From JASHVB01 sp035523995 (GTDB lineage: Bacteria; Pseudomonadota; Alphaproteobacteria; Acetobacterales; Acetobacteraceae), in contig DATKPQ010000108.1 of the NCBI GenBank assembly GCA_035523995.1, positions 62,001 to 126,000 on the forward strand: a stretch of 64,000 nucleotides of DNA, written 5' to 3'. Position 1 is the stretch's first letter. Every line of letters starts with the position of its first letter. Under the pieces are notes generated by a model that made no database searches, was not told where the DNA came from, and saw only the letters and a list, made by a program, of their open reading frames with translations. Of the stretch, positions 42,552 to 51,119 are shown in pieces. A program made the translations under genes and the position numbers.

Positions 42552-43448
42552 TTACTCGCCCACCGCCTGCGTGCCGCCCAGGCGGGCGACGATCAGGCTC
42601 AGTATGAAGACGCCGCCGACCATCATCGTGGCGATGGCGCTGCCGTAACCCCAGTAGGCGAAATTGAAGGTCTGGATGAACGCGTAGTAGTTGGTGACTT
42701 CGGTTGCCTGGCCCGGGCCGCCGTTGGTGATGATGTAAATCAGGGGGAAGGCCTTGATGCTGTCGATCAGCCGGAACAGTACGGCAACTGTCAGCGCGGG
42801 GCGGATGAAGGGCAGGCGGACGTACCAGAACATCTGCCACGCATTGGCGCCGTCGATGCGTGCGGCTTCCAGCGGTTCCTTCGGCATCATCTGCAGGGCC
42901 GCCAGCACCATCAGCAGGGTAAAGGGAAACCACTCCCACGTGTCGGCCACGGCGAGTGCCGGCAGTGCCCAGGTTGGATCGGTGACCAGTGATCCCGCGG
43001 AAATGCCAAGTGCGCCGAGCGCTGCATAGAGCGGGCTTATGTTGGGTGTGTACAGCACCTTCCAGATGATGGCGACGACGATCGGCGGCAGCACCATCGG
43101 CACCAGGAAGCCGGTACGGACGGCTTCCATGAATCGGGATTCGATGTTCAGCAGCAGTGCCAGGCCCAGCCCGACCAGGGTTTGCAGCCCCACCGTGATC
43201 GCGGACAGCTCCAGTTGCAGCCCCACCGAATGCACGAAGCTGCTGTCGAACAGGGCCTGGCTGTAGTTGGCGAGCGGTGTGGAGAAATCCAGGCCGCTGC
43301 CAGGCGTCAGCGGCGTCAATGGCGTCAGGCTGGTGGCGACCAGGTAGATGGCCGGGCCCAGCGTCACCGCGGCCAGCACGATCAGCGCCGGGGCCAGCCC
43401 GATTGTGAAGGCGCGCCGCTGCTCGGCGGACCAGGTAGCGGCCGTCAT
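42552..43448 (-). CDS. carbohydrate ABC transporter permease (first, MalF/UgpA-like)
   Basis: This 298-residue permease has six helices. The EAA loop is EPLEAARIDGANAWQMFWYV at about 196-215. A triplet of Leu-Thr-Pro (LTPLTPLTP) in the first periplasmic loop is a small expansion. It sits between the solute-binding protein gene and the MalG-type permease. Together they would form the membrane channel. The operon lacks an ATP-binding subunit, so a shared MsiK/UgpC-type ATPase elsewhere is likely. Confidence 0.9.
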   Translation of the reverse strand: MTAATWSAEQRRAFTIGLAPALIVLAAVTLGPAIYLVATSLTPLTPLTPGSGLDFSTPLANYSQALFDSSFVHSVGLQLELSAITVGLQTLVGLGLALLLNIESRFMEAVRTGFLVPMVLPPIVVAIIWKVLYTPNISPLYAALGALGISAGSLVTDPTWALPALAVADTWEWFPFTLLMVLAALQMMPKEPLEAARIDGANAWQMFWYVRLPFIRPALTVAVLFRLIDSIKAFPLIYIITNGGPGQATEVTNYYAFIQTFNFAYWGYGSAIATMMVGGVFILSLIVARLGGTQAVGE

Positions 43449-43458
43449 GCGCGGCGGA

Positions 43459-44796
43459 TCAAATTTTCACGCCGGCACGGCGAAGCTGCGAGATAGAGTT
43501 CTGCTGCGCCTCGGCCATCGCCGCCTTCGCCGTTTTCTGGCCCGAGGTGATGTTGCCGATCGCGATGTCGATCTGGCGATCGACCTGCGGATAGGGCGGC
43601 ACGATGCGATAGTTCATGTAGCCCTTTGCGCCGAGGTCGATGGTGTCGAGATACATCTTGGCGACGTCGTAGCCGTTCAGCGTGAGCTTCTGGCGGAACT
43701 CCGGCATTTCGATGATCGAGCGGCGGGTGATCGAACTCCAGCCGTCGTCGCGGAACATGCGCAGCAGCAGATCCTTCGACATCGACCAGGCGATGAACTG
43801 CCACGCGGCGTCCTTCTTGCGGGAACCGATCGGGATGCCCCAGCCATGCGTCGCGATCTGCGGGAAGCGGCCGGCGGGCCCGGCCGGGAACATGGCGAAC
43901 GCACAGGTCTTTTGCACCTTGCTCGACGGCTGGGCCATCTGGGCGACGAAGTCCTCGTTCTCGGTGGTGTAGATCATGCTGCCCTGTTTCAGTTGGGCCA
44001 CCACCTCGTCATAGGTATAGGACAGCACGCCTTTCGGCCCGTAGGACCGGAGCATGTTGCAGAAGAAATCGGCCGCCTCGACAGCCTGTGGCGTGTCCAG
44101 CACCGGCATCAGGTCGTGCGGTGGATTGCGGAAGATGTTGCCGCCGAAACCTTGCAGGAAGCCGATGAAGGTCCAGCCGTAATGGTTTTCGGTGATGAAC
44201 CCGGGCAGTCCGTCCTTGCCGTTCACCGCGCCCAGCATTTTTTGCATCTGGGCAAATGTATCGGGCAGGCCGAAGCCGGCCTTCTGCATGATGTCGTAGC
44301 GGGAGGCAGCGGACATCATGATGTCGGCGATCCAAGGGATGGCACACAGCTCGCCCTTGGCATTCTTGAAGACGGTGGTGGTGCCGGGCAGGAAGTCGCT
44401 CGCGTCCCAGCCGGCGGGCGTGAGCTTCGGATTGCTGAAGTACGGATCCAGCGGCACCACCCAGCCGGCGCCGACCCAGCGGCCGATATAGATGAACGTG
44501 ACGTTGATCACGTCATAGGCATCCGACCGCGTGGCAAGCGCGATGTCCATGCGCTGATTATAAATCGGGAACGACGGCGTGGTGTAGACGACACGCGCGC
44601 CCGTTTGCTCTTCGAATTCGGGGATGTATTTGGTGAGCATCAGCGGATACGGCGCGCTCCAGCACGACACGTTCAGCGTTACACCTTGCAGCGGCTTGGT
44701 GCCGCCGGCTGCCGGCGCCTTGCCCGGCAGCATGAGCGCGCCGCCCGCCGCCGCGCCGGCCGCCATGATGTGACGGCGCCTAATCCTTGTTTGCAT
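43459..44796 (-). CDS. extracellular sugar-binding protein of an ABC transporter
   Basis: This 445-residue solute-binding protein of cluster B has a twin-arginine-like signal (RIRRRHIMAAGAAAGGALML). The mature fold has LNVSCWSAPYPLMLTKYIPE, then GLPGFITENHYGWTFIG and RFPQIATHGWGIPIG, and ends AQQNSISQLRRAGVKI. It is the first gene of the operon, which also holds two permeases and a YdcF-like gene. A xylulokinase and a glycerol kinase lie within 8 kb, which points to a pentose, polyol or glycerol-derived substrate. That is inference. Confidence 0.9.
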   Translation of the reverse strand: MQTRIRRRHIMAAGAAAGGALMLPGKAPAAGGTKPLQGVTLNVSCWSAPYPLMLTKYIPEFEEQTGARVVYTTPSFPIYNQRMDIALATRSDAYDVINVTFIYIGRWVGAGWVVPLDPYFSNPKLTPAGWDASDFLPGTTTVFKNAKGELCAIPWIADIMMSAASRYDIMQKAGFGLPDTFAQMQKMLGAVNGKDGLPGFITENHYGWTFIGFLQGFGGNIFRNPPHDLMPVLDTPQAVEAADFFCNMLRSYGPKGVLSYTYDEVVAQLKQGSMIYTTENEDFVAQMAQPSSKVQKTCAFAMFPAGPAGRFPQIATHGWGIPIGSRKKDAAWQFIAWSMSKDLLLRMFRDDGWSSITRRSIIEMPEFRQKLTLNGYDVAKMYLDTIDLGAKGYMNYRIVPPYPQVDRQIDIAIGNITSGQKTAKAAMAEAQQNSISQLRRAGVKI

Positions 44797-45024
44797 CCGC
44801 TGCCCCTCCCTGCCCGCATCCGCTCGCTGCGGTCACTCGTTGGGGCAGAAGGCTACCGCGATGGATTCAGGGGCACAATGCGAGAGCGGCGGTTCGCTCC
44901 CACCGCGTGATCCGATGGCTTGGGCTGCAAGACGGCGGGCCATTCAGACGCGAGATTCGCAACGGCCCGCTTGATCGCAAGGACGAACTCCCCGGCCACG
45001 CGTCGGGTGAATGCGGCCTTGGGG

Positions 45025-45414
45025 TCACTCGTACTCCTCACCCTCATAGCGTACGAATCCGACCGGCCGATGCGTGAAATGCAGCACGGGAAGCCCTGGA
45101 TCGTCCTGTCCCGGCGTTGCTTCGTCCGCAGGGATCCAGTTTCCTTGCATTTCCACGGGCGTGCCGTCCTGGAACGGGATATCCTGGCCGACCCCGCCCT
45201 CGGTGACGCGGATTGCCACGAACACGTTGCCAGCGTAGTCGCTGCCACCGTCCAGTGCCTGCACCTGGTCGATCCAGATATGCTGATGCTCGGCGCCATC
45301 ATGGCTGTAGCGATCGGGAAACACGCGGGAGACGGTCGCGCTGATGCGACGAACTTCGCCGCGGCCGGAGCCGTCGGAGTTGCGCAAGTGCATGTCATGG
45401 TAATGGCGGGCCAT
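45025..45414 (-). CDS. hypothetical OB-fold-like protein (DUF3465-like)
   Basis: This 129-residue protein shows beta-strands VRRISATVSRVFP and HIWIDQVQALDGG, then NVFVAIRVT and a strand-loop GTPVEMQGNWIPAD. The ending LPVLHFTHRPVGFVRYEGEEY resembles the DUF3465 pattern of proteins with a GxxHWTH-like end. The start at 45414 has a GGAGAAG site. It has no signal peptide. It stands between the sugar operon and the transglycosylase, both on the minus strand. The function is unknown. Confidence 0.5.
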   Translation of the reverse strand: MARHYHDMHLRNSDGSGRGEVRRISATVSRVFPDRYSHDGAEHQHIWIDQVQALDGGSDYAGNVFVAIRVTEGGVGQDIPFQDGTPVEMQGNWIPADEATPGQDDPGLPVLHFTHRPVGFVRYEGEEYE

Positions 45415-45565
45415 GCTCTTCTCCACAGTAACTGGCCCACTTTGCATTTCCTGGCGGTGCCAAGGGGTGACATTTCCGGGACGTCGGCAGGCTTGATGGT
45501 CTGGCCTGTCGGATCAGAGCCAGGCGTGGCAATGGTGAGAAGCGACCACCGGCCGGCTTAGCGAG

Positions 45566-45973
45566 TCATTTCCGATGTAGGAACAATGCGCCTGCCGCGG
45601 CCAATACCTGAAATTCGTAATGTAGACGCAATGCGGGCGTATGGGAGTGATAATAGCCGATCGCGAGCGCCAGGTTTCCATGCGCCTGGGCAATATATGT
45701 CTTCATGATGGCACCCGAGGCCGCGATATTGAAGCATGGGTCATAGATCAAGCGCCCGATTACAACCTGGGGTTCCAGTCTTGCAGACTGGGCCAGGGGC
45801 CTGATCCACATTGTGTTGACCTGCATCACGCCGAGATCGGCGGTTCCGTTGGCGTTGACATGCACCGAACCGACCTGACCGCCCTCGACAGCCTGGATGG
45901 ACGGCAGCACGCGCGGTGGCAGATGATAGAACGCGGCGGTGGCGACCATGCAGGCCAGGAACGGAATGCTCAT
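45566..45973 (-). CDS. lytic transglycosylase, TrbN/VirB1-like
   Basis: This is a 135-residue protein with a short hydrophobic N terminus (MSIPFLACMVATAAF) and a small SLT domain. The catalytic glutamate is in SIQAVEGG (about residue 27). ADLGVMQVNTMWI is the usual second motif. The closing helix carries GYYHSHTP. Such small transglycosylases locally open peptidoglycan for type IV secretion or pilus machinery. No other T4SS gene lies near. The start at 45973 is chosen to begin at the hydrophobic segment; an upstream frame to 46066 is low quality. Confidence 0.7.
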   Translation of the reverse strand: MSIPFLACMVATAAFYHLPPRVLPSIQAVEGGQVGSVHVNANGTADLGVMQVNTMWIRPLAQSARLEPQVVIGRLIYDPCFNIAASGAIMKTYIAQAHGNLALAIGYYHSHTPALRLHYEFQVLAAAGALFLHRK

Positions 45974-46291
45974 GCCGCCACCGGAACAGATGTGCCACGG
46001 GTTACGGAGCCGACCCGTCGCAGAGCCCCCCTGTTGTGCTGTGCTCCCTCGTCGATCACGCGCCACTTCATTCTACCCACCCGTCCATAGGGGAGAAGCG
46101 TCTCCTATAGCAGCAGGCGCCTGGGTGCCAGCGCGGCAACAAAATCCGGCGGCGGCGTCGACCCGGTGCGGGTTCGCGAGACGCCGCGCGAGCGCCGCCC
46201 GCGGCCGGCGTAACCTTGGTTCGTTAACCTCTCTTTACACGCGATCCGGTATCATAAGCCGAACACGGCCATCAACACGCGAGAGCAAGAG

Positions 46292-46855
46292 ATGCAGGTA
46301 CGAGTTGTCGCGATTGGATTGATCGGATTTTTGATATGGGTTCCGACGCTTGCTGCATCCCCGGGAGGAGCAGGCAAGCGTGGCCCCGATGGCTTCGGCA
46401 ACATCCCGTACGGAAGCTCCAGCGAGGATGCTATCAGGCTCAACCACGGCAACGGCGAGATAGTACAAAACAATGGCCCGCCAATCCTCACGTACAGGAC
46501 CAGTATTCAAGGTATGACGTTCAACGTCACGCAAAACTATGATAAGAATCATAAGGCAGTCGACGCCATCGTGGTATCTACGACGACTGAGTCAGGCCAA
46601 GACTGCATCGCCCAGTTCAACTATGTTCTCGCCCTGCTTCAGTCGACATACGGCGAGGCTGGCTCCGCACCACTGCAAGAACAAACCGGCGGGAACGGTG
46701 TCAGCTACAAGGTGCTCTTTGAATTCAACCGAAGCGACGGAATTGAGGCAGAACTGACAGCGGCCGGGACAGGCGGTTCCGCCACCGGCAGTGGCGCCGG
46801 GCCATGCACGATCCGTTTGCACTATCTCCCGCCTGGCTGGGTGGGCCATTTCTGA
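46292..46855 (+). CDS. secreted hypothetical protein
   Basis: This 187-residue protein carries an export signal (MQVRVVAIGLIGFLIWVPTL, then AAS). A mature region follows with FGNIPYGSSSEDAIRLNHGN, a mixed beta block (ILTYRTSIQGMTFNVTQNYD, VLFEFNRSD) and a Gly/Thr-rich tail. One cysteine pair (C in QDCIAQ and C in GPCTIR) could form a disulphide. It is not a family I recognise. It stands alone between the transglycosylase and xylulokinase, with no obvious partner. Confidence 0.65.
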   Translation: MQVRVVAIGLIGFLIWVPTLAASPGGAGKRGPDGFGNIPYGSSSEDAIRLNHGNGEIVQNNGPPILTYRTSIQGMTFNVTQNYDKNHKAVDAIVVSTTTESGQDCIAQFNYVLALLQSTYGEAGSAPLQEQTGGNGVSYKVLFEFNRSDGIEAELTAAGTGGSATGSGAGPCTIRLHYLPPGWVGHF

Positions 46856-46985
46856 GCATGGCGGTAGCCGTTTTCGCAGCGAGCGTGTCTGAGCGGAGCG
46901 CGCCGAAAAACACCGGTCAGTGCCGAGCTGCGGCTGAGCCCGTCGGATTGCCGGTCGGTTCGCAGACGTACTCGTGCGCTGCGCG

Positions 46986-48482
46986 TCAAGCTACCGTCCT
47001 GCGACGCGATGACGACAGTTGAAGCTCGTGCAGTGCCGGGTAAAGCCGCCGGTACATCTCTCGCCGCGGCGCCAACTGCGCCGACAGAGCAATATCCGGA
47101 TCGAATGCCGAGTCGGTCGGCGGCTCTCTGCACGTATCCGCCACGCCGCCGTCGCCGCAGGCGATGCGTGCCAGCCGCGCCGCACCAAGCGCCGGACCAA
47201 CTTCACCGCCCCGCACCGTGCGCACCGGACGATCCAATGCCGACGCCAGTATACGCAGCCATAGTGCGCTGCGTGCGCCGCCGCCGATCGCGATCAGCGA
47301 TTCGATCCGGCCGCCACGGGCCTCCAGCGCGTCCAATCCATCGGCCAGCGCAAATGCAACGCCTTCCAGGACGGCACGCGTCAGATCGGCTCGCGCGTGT
47401 GAACCGGTCAACCCGAACAATACGCCCTTCGCCGCAGCATCGTTGTGCGGCGTACGTTCACCGGAGAGATACGGCAGGAACACCAAGCCCTCGTCACTGC
47501 CAATGCCCGCGGCAGCAAGTTCCTGTAGCAGGGCGGCCTCGTCCTCGGCACCGGTAACGTGCGCGAGCCATGTCAACGAGGCTGCGGCCGAGAGGATCAC
47601 CGACATGCGGTGCCAGGTCTCCGGCAGACAGTGACAAAACGCATGCACCGCGCGATCGGGATCGGGAAGGAACGCGGCATCCGCAACGAACACCACACCG
47701 GATGTGCCGAGCGATACGAAAGCCTGTCCCGGTGCGACACAGCCTACGCCGACCGCCCCCGCCGCATTGTCGCCGGCACCGCCTGCGACCGGAATTCCTG
47801 CCGGCAATCCCCACGCCGCCGCGACATCCGCCCGCAGATGCCCCGCAACCGCCGAGCCTTCGACCAGCCGCGGCACCATTTGTTCTTTCAAGCCGGTCGC
47901 CGCGAGCATGGCTCCTGACCAACGCCGTGCGCCGACATCCAGCCATAAAGTACCGGCAGCGTCGGACATGTCGGAGATCGCCTCGCCGGTCATGCGCAGG
48001 CGCAGCCAATCCTTCGGCAGCAGCACGCGGCGCATGCGAGCGAACACGTCCGGCTCGTGCCGTCGTACCCATAGCAGCTTTGGGGCCGTGAAGCCGGGCA
48101 TCGCCAGGTTTCCGGTGATGCTACGCGAGCGTTGCTCCGCCGCTTCCAGTTCGGCGCACTCGGCATGCGCGCGGCCGTCATTCCACAGGATGGCGGGGCG
48201 CAGAGGCTGATCGGCGGCGTCCAGCAGTACTGCTCCGTGCATTTGACCCGACAGTCCGATGCCGCGCACCTGCGCCAGGTCATGCTCGCGCCGCAGAGCA
48301 ACGACCGCCACCTCCGCGGCATGCCACCAATCGGCCGGATCCTGCTCGCTCCACAGCGGCCGCGGATGGGAGATCGGGTTCGCCGCGGTTGCCTGCCCGA
48401 CGACGGCGCCGGCATCGTTCAGCAGCACGACCTTGACGCCCGAAGTTCCCAGATCAAGCCCGAGATGCATGGCGTTCGACAC
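46986..48482 (-). CDS. xylB: xylulokinase
   Basis: This 498-residue FGGY carbohydrate kinase phosphorylates D-xylulose to xylulose-5-phosphate. Signs are HLGLDLGTSGVKVVLLND at the N terminus, IGLSGQMHGAVLLD, ILWNDGRAHAECAELE, VAGGAGDNAAGAVGVG, YLSGERTPHNDAAAKG and the adenosine motif IGGGARSALWLRILA. The GQMHG box is typical of xylulokinase rather than glycerol kinase. It lies in the sugar/polyol neighbourhood, in the same orientation as the ABC operon. Xylose isomerase is absent from the window. Confidence 0.9.
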   Translation of the reverse strand: MSNAMHLGLDLGTSGVKVVLLNDAGAVVGQATAANPISHPRPLWSEQDPADWWHAAEVAVVALRREHDLAQVRGIGLSGQMHGAVLLDAADQPLRPAILWNDGRAHAECAELEAAEQRSRSITGNLAMPGFTAPKLLWVRRHEPDVFARMRRVLLPKDWLRLRMTGEAISDMSDAAGTLWLDVGARRWSGAMLAATGLKEQMVPRLVEGSAVAGHLRADVAAAWGLPAGIPVAGGAGDNAAGAVGVGCVAPGQAFVSLGTSGVVFVADAAFLPDPDRAVHAFCHCLPETWHRMSVILSAAASLTWLAHVTGAEDEAALLQELAAAGIGSDEGLVFLPYLSGERTPHNDAAAKGVLFGLTGSHARADLTRAVLEGVAFALADGLDALEARGGRIESLIAIGGGARSALWLRILASALDRPVRTVRGGEVGPALGAARLARIACGDGGVADTCREPPTDSAFDPDIALSAQLAPRREMYRRLYPALHELQLSSSRRRTVA

Positions 48483-48642
48483 TCCCGGTTCCGGCTTGCG
48501 TTTTCTTATATCTTGCCGATGGTAGCGGGGCTATCGCCCGACAGGCCGTTATGGGTGAAGAGTTACGTCAGGACGTCGGCCTCGCCGGGCAAGCGTGCGC
48601 GATGATGCTCTTTGCGGCATCATCACCGTAAGGCGCCGGTGA

Positions 48643-49164
48643 ATGCGGACCAATGGGGAAAACCAAGTGACCAAGACACCGAGTGAAAAGCTGCATAGAC
48701 CAGCGGCCACCGCGGCCGGCCAATGCGTCTGCGGCGCGGTGCGTCTGGAGATCGATTTCCCCGCGTTCTGGGCCTGGCACGACCACTCCCGCGCGACCCA
48801 GTTGGCGCATGGTGCCGCCTATGCGACCTATATCGGGGTATGGAAGAGCCGCGTGCGCGTTACCCTCGGCAATAACCGCATTGTCCGCTTCAAGGACAAA
48901 GCTCGCCAGACCACGCGCAGCTTTTGCGCGACCTGCGGCACGCCCTTGCTCTATGAACGGCCACGTTCGGCGAAAATGGTAAATCTGCCGCGTGCGTTGT
49001 TCGAGACCCGCACCGGGCGGGAGCCTCGCTATCACATCGCTCTGGCAGAATCGCCGGAATGGGCATACCGGGGCGAGGCACTCGGCCCGTTGAAAGGCTT
49101 TCCCGGCGTGCTCTGGGCGCGGCCGCGAATGAAACGGCCCGCGGCCAAGGCCAGCCGGCGATGA
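48643..49164 (+). CDS. GFA-family-like protein lacking the second zinc cysteine motif
   Basis: This 173-residue protein of the glutathione-dependent formaldehyde-activating family shows GQCVCGAVRLEIDFP at the N terminus and RSFCATCGTPLLYER at the C terminus. The central CxCxxC site is replaced by FWAWHDHSRATQLAHGAA. A variant of this kind is frequent in alphaproteobacteria as far as I remember. The start could be ATG 48643 or GTG 48667 (behind GGGGAAAA). Its stop overlaps the ATG of a broken Ldh_2 remnant (ATGA). Confidence 0.85.
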   Translation: MRTNGENQVTKTPSEKLHRPAATAAGQCVCGAVRLEIDFPAFWAWHDHSRATQLAHGAAYATYIGVWKSRVRVTLGNNRIVRFKDKARQTTRSFCATCGTPLLYERPRSAKMVNLPRALFETRTGREPRYHIALAESPEWAYRGEALGPLKGFPGVLWARPRMKRPAAKASRR

Positions 49165-49320
49165 ACGCAGTCCAACTGCCGCTCGGCGAAGCGCATGACC
49201 TGGGCCAGCGGTGCTGCTGGGAACCGGCTTCACCAGCGACGAGGCACGCAGCATCGTCGATCACCTGATTGACAATTCGATCTGCGGCTACGATTTGCCG
49301 GCCTGCCGCGAATTGTGGCG
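49161..49320 (+). pseudogene. frameshifted N-terminal remnant of an Ldh_2-type (malate/L-lactate) dehydrogenase
   Basis: The ATG at 49161 overlaps the GFA stop, so a coupled gene once started here: MNAVQLPLGEAHDLGQR. The frame then shifts near 49209. The next frame reads AVLLGTGFTSDEARSIVDHL, then IDNSICGYDLPACREL, which fits the helical N terminus of Ldh_2 enzymes (LxGxGFxxxEARxIVDHLIDxxLCGY). About 50 residues remain, and nothing after 49320 resembles the rest of the family. A frameshift plus loss of the 3' portion makes it inactive. Confidence 0.65.
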
Positions 49321-49744
49321 TTGGGATTGCCAAAGTGACGCAGAAATCCATCGCGACAGAGCCGGCGTGATTGCCGCCATCCGCGCGGGCCGAGATCGGG
49401 GTTTCGTATTCGATGGCAATCGGGCGGCGTGGTTGCCGGATCTCCGGACTGTCCACAATGCTATACACTGCATAATATCAGATATCAGGAAAAGCTTGCC
49501 AAAGTGTTGGTCGGGTGCCGCAAAATGCGGTTAGGTCCCGCGCGTAGGAAGCATCAGCACCGCTGTTACGCTTGGGGCATCTCTGCTAACGGATCTCACC
49601 GGCATGATAAGAGGAACGTGCTGTTACCGCGTTCGCGCGCCACCAAGGTTAATTCCCGGCCCATTGCCACGGGACGCCGCGCTCTGTACGAGCAAGGTGC
49701 TGCAGCCGCGACGTTCGCGACCTTACCGTAACGGAGATCGGGTC
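49321..49744. other. intergenic debris downstream of the Ldh_2 remnant
   Basis: Open frames in this region do not look like proteins. An AT-richer patch near 49455-49500 (CACTGCATAATATCAGATAT) could be promoter DNA for the VOC gene. A GGAG site lies before 49745. Confidence 0.4.
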
Positions 49745-50191
49745 ATGGCAGTGAAGCCCCAGCCGGATGGTTATCACAACGTCACACCCTATCTTGTCGT
49801 TCCGGACGCGGCGCGGCTGATCGAATTCCTGGTCGCCGCATTCGATGCGCGTGAGACGGAGCGCCTCGAGGCGCCGAACAATCGCATCGCGCACGCGGAA
49901 GTGCGGATCGGCGATTCGGTGGTGATGCTCGGCGAGGCGCGCGACGGCCATAAGGCGCGGACGTGCATGCTGTATGTTTATGTGCCCGATGCCGACGCCA
50001 CGTGGAAGCGTGCCGTGGCGGCAGGTGCGACTGCCGGTCAGACGCCGCAGGATCAGTTCTATGGCGACCGCAGCGGCAGCGTCATCGATCGCTGCGGCAA
50101 TGAGTGGTGGGTCGCAACGCGAATCGAAGACGTGCCGCCTGATGAGTTGCGCCGCCGCGCCAGGGCTGCGATGCAAACGGCAGCGGGTTAG
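49745..50191 (+). CDS. VOC superfamily protein (PhnB/glyoxalase-like)
   Basis: This 148-residue protein has the vicinal-oxygen-chelate repeat: NVTPYLVVPDAARLIEFLVA at the start, RIAHAEVRIGDSVVMLGEA in the middle, and YVYVPDADATWKRAVAAGAT, then DRSGSVIDRCGNEWWVATR. One candidate metal residue set (H in AHAEVR, E in LGEA) is present. The family includes glyoxalases, dioxygenases and the non-catalytic PhnB group, and this cannot be narrowed. It starts 58 bases before the SDR gene region and is likely co-transcribed with it. Confidence 0.85.
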   Translation: MAVKPQPDGYHNVTPYLVVPDAARLIEFLVAAFDARETERLEAPNNRIAHAEVRIGDSVVMLGEARDGHKARTCMLYVYVPDADATWKRAVAAGATAGQTPQDQFYGDRSGSVIDRCGNEWWVATRIEDVPPDELRRRARAAMQTAAG

Positions 50192-50249
50192 TACGACCCC
50201 ATCGGCGAGGGAACGCAGCGGAACCATCTCTAGGGGAGACACGCCAATC

Positions 50250-51014
50250 ATGAATTTGTTCGATCTCACCGGCAAGGTCGCCCTGGTGACCGGCGGCAAC
50301 GGCGGCATCGGCCTGGGCATGGCGGAAGGCATGGCATCCTGCGGCGCCGCGATCGTCATCTCGGGCCGCAACGCCGACAAGGCGCGCGCTGCCCTGGATG
50401 CCTTGCGGGCGCATGGCGCGAAGGCGGCATTCCTGCCGGCGGATGTGACGAAAAAGGCGGAATGCGAGAAGCTGGTGCTGACGACCGAGGCGCAGTTCGG
50501 CCGGCTCGACATCCTGGTCAACAACGCCGGCACCGCGATTCGCAAGATGCCGCAGGATTATACCGAAGCCGAGTGGCACGAGGTGCTGGACACCAATCTC
50601 ACCGGCGCCTTTCTGCTCTCACAGGTTGCGTATCATGCGATGAAACGCGCGGGTGGCGGCAAGGTCATCAATATTGGTTCGATGATGTCCATGTTCGGCG
50701 CACCCTATGCCGCGCCGTACGGCTCCAGCAAAGGCGGCATCGTACAGTTGACGCGGGCGCTTGCGACGGCCTGGGCGAACGACAACATCCAGGTGAATGC
50801 GGTGCTGCCTGGCTGGATCGATACCGACCTGACACGCCGTGCGCGCCAGCAGGTGGCGGGGCTGCATGAGCGGGTAGAGGCGCGCACGCCGGCCGCACGC
50901 TGGGGCACGCCGGCGGACATGGCGGGGGTGGCCGCGTTCCTCGCCAGTGCGGCGTCCGATTTCGTGACGGGCGCGGCGATTCCGGTGGATGGGGGATATT
51001 CGGTGGGGATGTAA
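50250..51014 (+). CDS. short-chain dehydrogenase (gluconate 5-dehydrogenase/KduD-like)
   Basis: This 254-residue SDR has TGGNGGIG (14-21), NNAG (91-94) and the catalytic S144, Y157 and K161 (SMMSMFGAPYAAPYGSSKGG). Other marks are DVTKKAECEKLV and the final VDGGYSVGM. The pattern fits the gluconate 5-dehydrogenase/2-deoxy-gluconate 3-dehydrogenase subgroup that oxidises or reduces keto-sugars. It lies between the VOC gene and the glycerol kinase, inside the sugar/polyol block. The start has AGGGGAGA upstream. Confidence 0.9.
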   Translation: MNLFDLTGKVALVTGGNGGIGLGMAEGMASCGAAIVISGRNADKARAALDALRAHGAKAAFLPADVTKKAECEKLVLTTEAQFGRLDILVNNAGTAIRKMPQDYTEAEWHEVLDTNLTGAFLLSQVAYHAMKRAGGGKVINIGSMMSMFGAPYAAPYGSSKGGIVQLTRALATAWANDNIQVNAVLPGWIDTDLTRRARQQVAGLHERVEARTPAARWGTPADMAGVAAFLASAASDFVTGAAIPVDGGYSVGM

Positions 51015-51093
51015 CGGAACCGATAAAACCTCTTTCGCTTTGCGCGCCGACGGACCGCCCCGATCACCCTCGCTCTCGACGCTACGGCGTCTC

Positions 51094-51119
51094 GACCTCT
51101 CCCCTTAGCGGGAGAGGTC
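51094..51119. repeat. 10-bp palindrome across the glpK stop codon
   Basis: Arms GACCTCTCCC (51094-51103) and GGGAGAGGTC (51110-51119) surround a 6-base loop. The loop includes most of the glpK stop codon (TAA, complement at 51105-51107), and the right arm encodes its last amino acids. It lies between convergent genes. A related pair of arms is at 54244-54270. Confidence 0.75.

Noticed and set aside
44853..45473. Long open frames on both strands around the DUF3465-like gene
   Set aside because: These frames are rich in Arg and Cys, lack domain features and are shadows of the real minus-strand gene in a GC-rich genome.
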